64,000 nucleotides of DNA from Neurospora crassa OR74A (taxonomy: Eukaryota; Ascomycota; Sordariomycetes; Sordariales; Sordariaceae): NCBI RefSeq assembly GCF_000182925.2, contig NC_026507.1, forward strand, positions 2,790,001 to 2,854,000, read 5' to 3'. The notes below the pieces were generated by a model that did no database searches, was not told where the DNA came from, and saw nothing but the letters and a program-made list of their open reading frames with translations. Position 1 is the stretch's first letter; every line of letters begins with the position of its first letter. This document shows, piece by piece, positions 13,301 through 22,879 of this stretch. The position numbers and the translations under genes were made by a program.

Positions 13301-14304
13301 AATTTAATAAAGATATCCGTATAGGAGCAATTTAATTAAGAAGAAGTATAAAGCGTAGTAAAACGAATTTAGGGCTATGTTACTAAAGTAAGGGAATTTA
13401 TTTCGGCTGCCTAAAAGCGGATAATTAAATAAATAAACTAATATCGGCGGATATTGGATTTTGACGTTGGAAATAAGGTACTAATTATTAAAAGGAATAA
13501 ATTATCCGATAGACTTAGTTATAAGTTGGATTTTCTAATAATTAACTAATAGTTTAAGATTAAAGAAAAGTATAAGTATTTTTATTATTTCGAAATTCCG
13601 GAGGGATAGCGTAGTACCGACGTCTTCTATATAAACCGGTTGAGAAAATATTTTAATAATCTACTATTAGGGCAATACGTAGAGGAATCCGCCGGGGAAT
13701 ATATGGGAGATGATATTGAATAGGAAGTTAAGGAAATTCTAGCGTTTAAAACCTACCGGGGCCGGTTATAATACTAAGTAAGCTAGTGGGGTTGTAACTT
13801 AGACCCGGTATATTATAATGCGTAGAGCTTTAAAAATTCGGTTTGGTTTATTAAAATATTCTATAACTAATACCCGGAATAACCAAGCCTACCTAAGTAA
13901 TTAGAGGATTAATTAAAGGTAATAGAAATAGAGGAATTTAACTCTAATTACAACGATAATAATATAGCCCTAAAGAAGGGAGTACGATTAATAAGATAGG
14001 TTATTAGTATAAGGAAGTAAGGATCTATATTAATAATCGATTTAAATAATATAGTAGGAGGATTATTTAATATACTACGGCGGAAGGTTAGCGTAGTTAG
14101 GAATAGCGCGGGGGCCCGGAATTAATTGAATTAATTAGAGGCCCGAGGATACCCCCCCTCTATTTAGAAAGCGACTATATTTGAACTAAGGTAACGGCGA
14201 CTTTTTTATACGTTTTAATTAGGGGACCGGGATAGAGGACCTACTTTATATATATTTAGCGTTAGGTATATTTTTATACAATTCGGGACGAATTTTTTTC
14301 TACT

Positions 14305-14314
14305 GGGGGGGTGA
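14305..14314 (+). promoter_or_regulatory. Polypurine tract of the retrotransposon
   Basis: GGGGGGGTGA immediately upstream of the 3' LTR, in the position of the plus-strand primer of LTR elements. It escaped RIP because it contains no CpA. Confidence 0.6.
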
Positions 14315-14556
14315 TGTGACGGTACTGGCGGATGGACTACGGTAGGTACGGCCTACGGGTTCGGGTGCCTAATACCGAAGTTATGGGACCGCTATTTACT
14401 AAAGCGTATACTGGCTACCTGGGCTGTTGGGGTTAAAACCCCAGATCCCGGGGACACCTTTGTACGTTTCCCTCTTTTCTTCTTTATTTTGTAATTCTAC
14501 TATAGACCTGGAATCAACGTATTAGCTTGCCTCTTGTAACCACGTCGCTCGTAACA
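14315..14556 (+). repeat. 3' LTR of the chromovirus
   Basis: 242 bp, collinear with the 5' LTR without indels that I could see. The first ~130 bp are heavily C-to-T mutated, and the last ~100 bp look close to the original (GGAATCAACG, CCACGTCGCTCGTAACA). Confidence 0.93.
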
Positions 14557-14561
14557 ATTAA
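14557..14561 (+). repeat. 5-bp target-site duplication (right), ATTAA
   Basis: Exact copy of 7111-7115, directly abutting the 3' LTR end. Confidence 0.85.
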
Positions 14562-15800
14562 AGCCCTCGAGCAGCGCTATACCGCGATATACAAATCGTA
14601 CCTAGAAGGACATTATTCGTATAATAGTCGCAAACAATAAGCCTACCACTAGTATTATAGCCGCTACGGGGATTACTCCTTGATATATTTGCAAACTTCG
14701 CAATATAACCAACCTTACAGGCGAACTATTTATATAGGGTCGTAGTAGCCAAAACGCTAGGAAACTCCTAAAGTAAACTATAAATATATATATTAGTATT
14801 ACCTACTTTAATATAGCGTTACTAACTATTATAAAGGAAATACTCGAGCTACTAATATTAAAGCTGGACCTATACCTAAATAAAATTCGGGGATTCTTCG
14901 CAACCGAATATAATATATATGTATCCGAATAAACTATATTGAAGTATTTAAAGGAAGAGCGCTAAAATAAAAAGAAATTAAAAATAAAGGCAATTTAATA
15001 AATACCTAAATTAATAGTAGAATAGCTATACTAGAGCTCGCTTTTTATAGTAGAAATATTCGTATTCTATAATAAATCTAGTACTAACCATAAAAATAGT
15101 ATTTACTATACTAGTTAAACCCCGAGAGGAGCCGTTCCTATTATTATTAACTATTTTACTCGCAGCTACCAATACTATTTCTTACCTACAATTATAATAA
15201 ATAGCCTCTTAGAATTATTCGTTTTCAAAGGATAGATAGATAAAAATAGTTTTATTATATAGTTAAGGAATTGTATATTACCCAAAATAAACCTATTCCT
15301 AAATTATAATAGTATATTAATAATAAATAACACTAAATAATATTATAACGTTAATATCCTTACAATATACCGTAATATAAGTATTCTCCTTTAGTATTTA
15401 TTATTATATTTACCCGAATATAATTTAATCGAAGCATACTTCGGTAATTTCAAATAGTACTTTAAACGTATCTACCGAATATATAGCAATAATAATATCC
15501 TAAATAAAAACTTTCCTAACTTTCTATGTAATACCGTATAGGAAATTAATACGAAAGTAGAATAAATATAGGGGTATTTTAAATACACGCAATTAAATAT
15601 AGAGGATATTAATAATAAGAAGGATTATTATACCCTTTATCCAAATAAAGTAGTAGAATATACAGCTAGCGGTTATATTACTAAGCGCAATTTAATTATA
15701 TTTATAAGTATAGAGTAGGGAATAGGAATAAGAATTTTTATTATTATAATACAATTATTTAAATATATATACTATTTATATTTTATTTTAAAGTCCGTAA
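14562..15800 (+). pseudogene. RIP-mutated Tc1/mariner-type (DDE) transposase relic, split by the chromovirus
   Basis: With stops ignored, the + strand shows the layout of fungal Tc1/mariner/IS630 transposases. A helix-turn-helix-side segment LELLILKLDLYLNKIRGFF lies at about 14848-14905 and YVSE*TILKYLKEER near 14920-14960. The first catalytic block is at about 15050-15100, where the family VDES-type Asp and Glu read Asn and Lys. A TPRGA block follows at about 15118, and a C-terminal YLPEYNLIEAYFGNF block (family PYSPxxNPIE) lies at about 15396-15452. Stops sit where Trp or Arg codons are expected (TGG-to-TAG/TAA), as RIP makes. The frame appears to run leftward through the ATTAA target site into 7060-7115, so the chromovirus probably inserted in the transposase N-terminus (inference). 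Terminal inverted repeats were not found. It is non-functional. Confidence 0.75.
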
Positions 15801-17174
15801 TATATCCTATTCGTACCTAAAAAAATTCCGAAAGCTAAATTCTATAATTATCTAACATTTAACAATACTACCTACCTACTAAAAAAAAAAATATAAAAAA
15901 ATATAAAAAAAGTAGCTACCGGAGATAGGGCAGAGTCCGACCGGGTTATATAATAATTAACCCTACCCTAAAAAGTCTAACCCGGATAAAAGTAGAAAAA
16001 GGAAATAATAGCAAATAAGCAGTAATCGATACGTAATTAAAAAACCTATAAATTAATATATAAATCAAAATCCGAATAAACTAGAAAGGGGAACGGAGGC
16101 CAACCAGGTAGCGCAATAATTAGCCCCACCCCCGAAAATATATTTAATAAATTCTTTAACCATCCTCGTTCGTAATATTAAACTCCAGCTCGCTAAACTA
16201 CTTATAATCCTCCTTACTATCGCTATTACTTATAATACCAATATTTTTATTATCTATATAGAAAGAAGTAGCTAATTAGAAGCTATAATAATTAAAATTA
16301 TTATCGGAAGTATTATAGGAGGTAACAAAACCTTTTCCGCTAATATAAAAATAAAGGACGTAGCGAATATTATTAACCTATAAGCAATTAAATTAAAACA
16401 GAGCACAATCGGAGGGCGGAATAATTATATACTATAAATTAAATATTATTTAAGAACTCTTTAACTTCAACAATCTCTATCGCCAAAATAACATAATTAT
16501 TAAACAATATATATAAAACATCTTCAATAGCTTTATTCAACTTCTTTAATAAACTAGAATAAGTATTAAGGGTCTATTTAACTACAATAGAAATAGTACG
16601 GAAGAAAGAGACATTTTAATAAATAATAGTAAATTTACTAATAATAATAGCAATAGTAATACTAAGGGGCCCCAACATTTTATATTTTTTAAATAGGGAA
16701 AAGGTATCGTCCCTAAACAGGGAATTAGCAATATACAGAAAACTAAAGTAAATAGGAATAAAGGGGTTAATACACACCAAATCCTACTCAGCGGTAGCTC
16801 TATTTATTTCTAAATAATAAATATTAAATACTTCTATATTAAAAGCAATAACGTTATAGAAGTAAATAGCGGCTATTATAAATTTACGGCCAATAATAAC
16901 CAAATTACCGTTAAAATACTACTTATTAATATAATCCAACTAACAATAACAATAAGTACCCCAAACTTTAACTATATAAATATTAAAATTAAAATAAACA
17001 TAGAGGACGAACAATTATATACCAGGCTCCTAAAAATAGCGGGCCTTATTATAACCCCTTACAAAATTTAACGAAGGTTACAATAATAATACCCAGAATC
17101 TTCTTATATAAAAGCTTAATATATTTAATATACTACTTATTTTTATTAGCAATAATAAAATACAATATTTTCTA

Positions 17175-17335
17175 AAAGTCTTTCTCTCTATCGCTTCTCT
17201 TCTTATCCTCTTTTACCTTCGCCTCTGCATTACACTTATATATATTCTAACCGTCCTTACTCCAAATTAAAACCTCGACGGACGGAGTAGATAATTTAAA
17301 TTTAAAGGGCATTACAAATTAATATTAATTTAGGT
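17175..17335 (-). pseudogene. Unidentified coding relic in RIPped DNA
   Basis: One minus-strand frame runs ~50 codons with a single TAG and reads as ordinary charged protein (e.g. STPSVEVLIWSKDG, then a Lys/Glu/Asp-rich stretch AEAKVKEDKKRSDREKDF) before stops accumulate. I do not recognise the family. It probably belongs to a mobile element damaged by RIP. Confidence 0.4.
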
Positions 17336-17703
17336 AGGGCTTAATAAATAAATAACTAAAAAATAACTAATAAGAAGCTAATAAGAGGCCGAAGGAAGAG
17401 TAACGGACAAAAAACGGATAAAGAATAGGGAGGGTTAAATAAAATAAATAAAAGAAGAAGAAGAGGGAGAGGAAGGGAATAGGCAAAAGATTTAATTATA
17501 TACTAAATTTATATAGAAACGCGAGATAGAATAAAAACCGAAGGGTAATTCTATAATATAATTATAATATTATATTATAGATAAGCAAATAAATAATTAA
17601 ATTACTATAGCAATCTACTATAATAGAAGTAAATAATATAATATTATATATAATATATATAAAATAAATATATTCTTTTTATTAAATATATACAATTTAA
17701 TAG

Positions 17704-17753
17704 TTAAGTATAATATTACAAGGCAAATAGGTGCCTCGTAATATTATACCTAA
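17704..17753. repeat. Near-perfect 22-bp-arm palindrome
   Basis: Arms 17704-17725 and 17732-17753 are inverted copies with only two mismatches, both of the G/A type expected from RIP, around a 6-bp spacer. It could be two abutting terminal inverted repeats or a hairpin end of an element. Confidence 0.75.
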
Positions 17754-18555
17754 ATAATGTATAAAACCTATTTTTTATATATTCCCTTACATTTTAATAT
17801 ATATTTAATCGTTATTCTAAAAAATATCGTATTCTTTACGCTCGACCAATAGGATATATTATATTATTTAAATTATTATTGCAAAAGTATTACTAGCGCC
17901 TCGGCGGTAGTAATATCGTTAGCTACTATATCCTAGGTATTTATTAGTATTAGAATATTAGTAATATAAATTAAAGTAATATTACTTACTTAAACCTAAA
18001 AGTAATAATAATATATTTACTACTTTATTAATAAAATTGTAATACGTAATAAGGAATCGCTTTATTAATTAGCGGATGGTCTAATATAGGGTAAAAGAGT
18101 AGCCTATTTATACGAAGAATTCGGCGCTAACGTCTCTCAATTCGTAGAAGGAGTATAGCGCCCCTAGCTTAGGGTTCGTAATAAATACTAATTGAAGGTT
18201 ACCCTATACGCGCTTCGCAATCTTTATTTCGCTAGTCCGACCGGTATAATACTGTACGTAGAAGGCGGCCATTTACTAATCGACGAATTTGCTGTTACTC
18301 AAACCGGGCGGGGCTATAAACGGCGGTAAGGATAGTACAATAGAAGGTACTATTATTAGTACTATTACTAATAATAATATTAAAGGGAGGGCGCTTCTAG
18401 TACCGGCGACTTAGGGATAACTATAAAATATATAATTAAAATATAAAAATAGAGCTAATAAGGGGCTAGCAATTATAATATAAAAGGAGGGAGGGGGGGG
18501 GAATTAGTATAAAAATAATAAAAATAGTAAATAAGAAGGGTATTAATAATAAAGC

Positions 18556-18570
18556 GCGCCCTCCCTTAAA
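18556..18570 (+). repeat. 15-bp inverted repeat, left copy
   Basis: GCGCCCTCCCTTAAA, perfect inverse of 20345-20359. A third copy with one mismatch lies in inverse orientation at about 18382-18396. Confidence 0.6.
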
Positions 18571-20149
18571 TCTCTCTCCCTAACCGCTATTAATTAAGTT
18601 AGGATATTAAACAAATCGCTAAGTACAATATTATTTTAAATAATATTAATATATACAGACGCCTTCCCTTTACCTTTACCCCAGCCTCTACTTATTATAA
18701 TATTACTATTATTATTAACTTTATTCTCCTCTATTTTTATAAACCGCTCTATTAATTAAAAAGGTAGTATATATACCGTCGTTAAGCCTATTTCAATCTC
18801 CTTCACCCACTTCCCAACCTCGTTAGGGGTAAAATAATAATACGTATTACTCTTATTTATTACGAAGTACAATAAAAGATTAATATTCTTATTATAATTC
18901 TTATATTTATACCCCAATTTACATATCTAAATACTAATAAAAATTCGGAACCCCCCAACACACATCGCAATACCGGATATACTACTAACTATAATAGTAC
19001 TACTATAAATACTTCTAATAATACCCCCTCTACTATATTATACTACCACAGCCTCCGCCTACACTATCCGCAATTTATAACTATCAAATATATTTAGTAT
19101 TATAATCTCTAATAGTATTATATTCGAAATTAATTTCCAGCTGGAACCTAGTATTTTCGCCGGTATAACTACCGGCGGAGGAAGGACTATAATTACTAAT
19201 ACATTAAAATATAAATTACTAAACCTTAGAGGGTTATAAATACTTCGAACTAATATTATTAGTACTAAAACTAGCGGAACTAAAGCGGGTAGAACTTCTA
19301 AAAAGCGAAATATATAAGTTATATTAAAGTAGCAATAGTTAATTAGAAACTTCTAACGTGCAAAGGTATATAGTACGTAGCCCACATCGAATTGCCTATA
19401 CAAATACTTCGGGTCTTCGAATATATTAATTCAATACAAATAGAATATCTATTTAAATATACTCATCTTCTAATCGGCGAATATAACCGTATATTCAACT
19501 ATATAGAATATAACCTTATTAAGGATCTACGCTACTAAATAATCGTTGTAAATAGCCTCCCGGAATCTAATTTAAACCGAATTTAGAGCAATATCGAATT
19601 TAAAGGTTAAATTTAAACTAATATAATTATACTTATTCTATATAATATTAATATTAATTATAGTAATTCAATTCGCAAATAGAAGCGGCTTAATTTTAAG
19701 TAATCTAATAATATATATAACGCTCGCGATTATTATAATATTAATAAGAATAAAGTTATTATAAGAATAATTTAAGGACGAATTTAAATTAGGACCGGCA
19801 AATATTTTTTAAGGAGGGGGCTCAATAATAGCGGAGATTATATAAATTATTTAAGATTTTCTTACAATTACTATTACTACCCGAAGTAGCTTCGTAATAG
19901 CGGGTACTGTTACTAAAAATAATTTTATAATAAAAGGGACTATAGGGGTTGCCCGAAATAGAATATTAGACACTTTAATAAACGAATTAATAAGCAATAA
20001 AAATAAAAATAGACAATCTTAGTAGAATAACCGCTTTACCTTCTATACTAATGTAGGCCGGTAAACGGAAGATATTCGTATCTCTTTATCCTTATTATTT
20101 TTAATTATATTAATTATTATATTTATAAATAAATCCCCTATATTATCCC

Positions 20150-20305
20150 CCTCCTTTTTATCCTCCTCCTTATCCTCCTCTTTATCCTCCTCTTTATCTT
20201 CCTTATTATTATCCTCTATAAATTCTTATTCTTACTCATCCTCCTTATTATTATCCTCTACAAACTCTTACTCTTACTCATCCTCCTACCCTTATCCATC
20301 ATCCA
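20150..20305. repeat. TCC/TTA-rich low-complexity tract
   Basis: Repeated (TCCTCCT TAT)-like units and a duplicated block of about 50 bp (TCTTACTCATCCTCC...). Read on the minus strand it would give Glu/Asp-rich protein, continuous with the Lys-rich relic to its right. Confidence 0.7.
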
Positions 20306-20339
20306 AACTAATCCTAAAATAAATATTAAAAATTTTAAT

Positions 20340-20700
20340 CGTCTTTAAGGGAGGGCGCTTAAACTTAAATAGAATAATCCTTAGACTATATTTCGAAGTC
20401 GGCGTTAGGGTCTTTAATATAATCTTACAGGAGCTAAACAGCTTAGGCGCAACAATATTCTTCTTAGAAGGCAGCTTCTTTAGGATAAGAGCAGCCTTAG
20501 AAGTTAGCTTAGAAGTAGGAACAACAAGGGCAACCTTCTTTACAATCTTAAGAATAACCTTCTTTAGAGTAGGAATAGGTTCGACGGAGGGGGTAATAGC
20601 CTTACTTTTACCCTTCGAATTAACAGTAGGAAGCCTTACTTCCTCCAGCTCGGACTTAAAGTCCGCTACTTTATAACTCTTTTTACATTACTATAGAGGG
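20340..20700 (-). pseudogene. Relic of a Lys-rich/acidic protein gene
   Basis: A minus-strand frame from about 20670 downward stays open for ~100 codons and reads as Lys/Ser/Val-rich protein (e.g. DFKSELEEVRLPTVNSKGK, then KKVILKIVKKVALVVPTSK). It runs into the acidic repeat tract and then stops. It is less damaged than the surrounding DNA. No family is recognised; a nuclear or Gag-like basic protein of a mobile element is possible. Confidence 0.4.
20345..20359 (-). repeat. 15-bp inverted repeat, right copy
   Basis: TTTAAGGGAGGGCGC on +, the exact reverse complement of 18556-18570. The pair brackets about 1.8 kb of AT-rich DNA and may be transposon termini; no target duplication was recognised. 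Confidence 0.55.
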
Positions 20701-20996
20701 TTCTTCCTTATAAGAGAGGATAATAGAAGTTATAAATCGTTAACAGCTTTACAATCCCGGTCAATATCCACCGCCTAACTAATATAATACTTCCTACCGA
20801 ACGCTACGACGGCGGCGGCGGTAGCGGCAACCCGGGGGTCGGTCTTCTTAGTAGTAGTACAAAATATAATAAATTACAGCAGGTAATTACGGGCGCACAA
20901 GTATAAATAGCTTCGTTGTTAATAGAATTAATTGATTTTGACTATCTACCAGGCTCGCCAGCGACTCGACAGCTAGCCAGATGATGGGGGTGCAAA

Positions 20997-21046
20997 GAGG
21001 GTCTGGCGTTTGGCGGTGGATACGAGGGTCTGGCGTTTGGCGGTGG
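20997..21046 (+). repeat. Two tandem copies of a 23-bp unit (period 27)
   Basis: GAGGGTCTGGCGTTTGGCGGTGG at 20997-21019 and exactly again at 21024-21046, about 340 bp upstream of the RPN12 start, just outside the AT-rich island. Confidence 0.8.
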
Positions 21047-21385
21047 GAACGTGACGCCCCCAAGACAGCGAGCATCCAACCTTCAGCCTCGACACCAAAC
21101 TACGTACCTACATCCACTGCCTCGTTTCCCATGACAAGCCATAACTATCAACAAAATCCCGTCGACAAGCCATAAACCATCGCCGGTCTATTTAGTACCA
21201 CAACAATATCCACTCGGAATCAGAATACACATACGCGACGCATTTACCCAACCATCACATCCACTTGCCGCCCGCGATAGCTTCAACAACCACCTAGAAG
21301 CTAAAACAACAAACGAACCTCGACGTGCGGCAACCCCAGATTATCACCACCACAACACCACAACCAGACACCACAACCGCCCAAC

Positions 21386-22399
21386 ATGGCAGAACGACAA
21401 CTCACCCAAATCCTCACCCAACTCCAGACCTCCGCCTCCTCCCTCTCCTACACCGACTCCTCCGCCCTCCTCTCCAAAGCCAAGCTCTTGCTCCTCCAAC
21501 TCAACGCGCTGACCCCGACCGCGCCCGGCTCCGCTTCCAACCCCTCCCTCTTCTCTCTCGCCCGCCAAGTCTACGAGCAAGGTGCCCTGGCCTCGATCCG
21601 CGCCAAGAACCCCGACGCCTTTTTGCGCTACGTCAGCCAGCTCCAAGGGTTCTACGAGCTCGAGAGTACTGTCGGTACCGGTGCCGCTGGTGGCAGGATT
21701 GCCGGTGCGGACGCAAACAGGGAGGAGAAGAACAAGGTCACGGGCTTGTATCTGCTGCTGCTGTTGACGCAGGGACAGTATGCCGAGTTCCATAGCGAGC
21801 TGGAGGCGCTGAGCACGAGGCTGGGTGGCGCGACGCGCGAGCTGGAGGCGGATAGATATCTCGGGTATCCCATCAAGCTGGAGAGGTGGCTGATGGAGGG
21901 GAGCTATGATCGTGTGTGGAAGGCAATGAAGAAGGGCGAGGTTCCTTGTGAGGAGTATGGAGTTTTTTCCGAGGTTCGTGGGTTTTCTTTTATTGCGTCT
22001 TGCTTTCTCTACCTTTTCCCCCTAGGTCCTTCTCTCTCGCTCTCCCCCAAGCAACGATATCACGATTAACTATCTGTACCACATCAATCACTAACCACCG
22101 CATCTTACTGTCAACAGATCCTCACTTTCCAAATCCGCTCCGAAATCGCCTCCTCCTCCGAGCGCGCCTACCCCTCGCTTCCCATCTCCTCCACCAAGTC
22201 GCTCCTCTTCCTCGAGTCCGAGGGCGAAGTGGTCGAGTTCGCCCGCTCCCGCGGCTGGGTACTCAAGGACGGCCACATCTACTTCCCGTCTGCTGAGCCG
22301 ACGACGGAGGAGGCCGGTGCCGAGCAGGAGAAGCCCTTCAGCCGGTTGATCATTGAGAATACGCTGGGCTATGCTAGGGAGTTGGAGACGATCGTCTAA
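21386..22399 (+). CDS. RPN12: 26S proteasome regulatory subunit RPN12 (PSMD8)
   Basis: Two exons, 21386-21973 and 22118-22399 (289 aa; yeast Rpn12 is 274 aa). The intron is 21974-22117 with donor GTTCGT, an ACTAACC branch site and acceptor CAACAG. The N-terminal helical part (LTQILTQLQTSA...) leads into a PCI/CSN8-like C-terminal half with the family's LGYPIKLERWLMEGSYDRVW and, after the intron, ILTFQIRSEIASSSERAY. Rpn12 is a lid subunit of the 19S particle; its C-terminal helix reports completed lid assembly to the base. The poly-Leu/Gly-Ala segment around codons 90-125 is looser than in yeast. The ATG is the first in the frame and has a good context (CCAACATGG). The gene starts only ~500 bp from the edge of RIPped DNA. 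Confidence 0.93.
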
Positions 22400-22879
22400 A
22401 CAGTAGAAAAACAACAAAGTGGCTGGCCGGTGTGGTATGGGTTGGGTTGGGTTGGTTTATGCAAGCGTTCTTAAACGATGGTCCTTAGAGATCTAGCTAC
22501 ATAGGCAGAACAGAGGCCACGTACAGATACACTACTTAACATTGTGTTCCATGTGTCGCCTATATGTATACAAAAACATGATACATAATATTACGGCTTG
22601 CGTCTGGCATGGTATTATCTAACTGACAATTCATGCGACCACGACTTTCTGTTCGGATTATAGCACACGAACTTACTTGGTAGCAGGCAGTAATTGTTAT
22701 GCAACAGGCGCGTCCAAAATGGTTTTGTCTTTCCTTTTCTCTTCTCCCCTGTTCTTCCTGCAGAAGAAAGCAAGAAACGCGATCATTATACCTACTTTGA
22801 CTGTACTTTAACTACTACTTTACTTGTCATCAAAACCCCCATCATCGTGTAGCGCCAACCGCATACAAACCCACCCCTT
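22400..22879. other. Convergent 3' space between RPN12 and COPA
   Basis: Both neighbours end here. The sequence is T-rich with no coding potential; it should contain both polyadenylation sites. Confidence 0.6.

Larger units (their letters stand above)
7116..14556 (+). mobile_element. RIP-inactivated Ty3/gypsy chromovirus LTR retrotransposon (7441 bp)
   Basis: Two 242-bp LTRs (TGTGACGG...GTAACA type ends) flank about 6.96 kb of internal DNA, bounded by ATTAA duplications. All frames are full of stops from CpA-to-TpA and TpG-to-TpA changes, yet domain order is readable on the + strand. It is Gag with a CX2CX4HX4C-spaced knuckle in which three of four ligands became Tyr (about 9642-9690); protease active-site block (about 9970-10010); reverse transcriptase (VDYRKLN block at about 11111, YIDN with the second catalytic Asp lost at about 11402-11431); RNase H block ETDAS (about 11845); integrase core Asp block DFKS (about 12817); and a C-terminal chromodomain-like block (about 13718-13870). 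Integrase after RNase H plus a chromodomain defines the chromovirus branch of Ty3/gypsy. A G7 polypurine tract (14305-14311) precedes the 3' LTR. A primer-binding site could not be recognised. It cannot encode any functional product. Confidence 0.93.
15800..20885. mobile_element. AT-rich RIPped island, mostly unidentified repeat relics
   Basis: About 5 kb of AT-rich DNA with no open frame. TpG is nearly absent while CpA is common between about 14.6 and 17.5 kb, the signature of RIP on one strand; later parts are more mixed. A ~40-bp imperfect direct repeat occurs at about 15932-15975 and 16095-16140. Protein-like stretches survive on the minus strand at about 17330-17175 and 20700-20340. GC content returns abruptly near 20885. 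RIP acts on duplicated DNA, so these were probably transposon copies; which families is not determinable by eye. Confidence 0.7.

Noticed and set aside
7000-20885. Centromere or telomere-proximal array
   Set aside because: There are no TTAGGG arrays and the island is only ~14 kb with normal genes on both sides; a transposon nest hit by RIP explains it.
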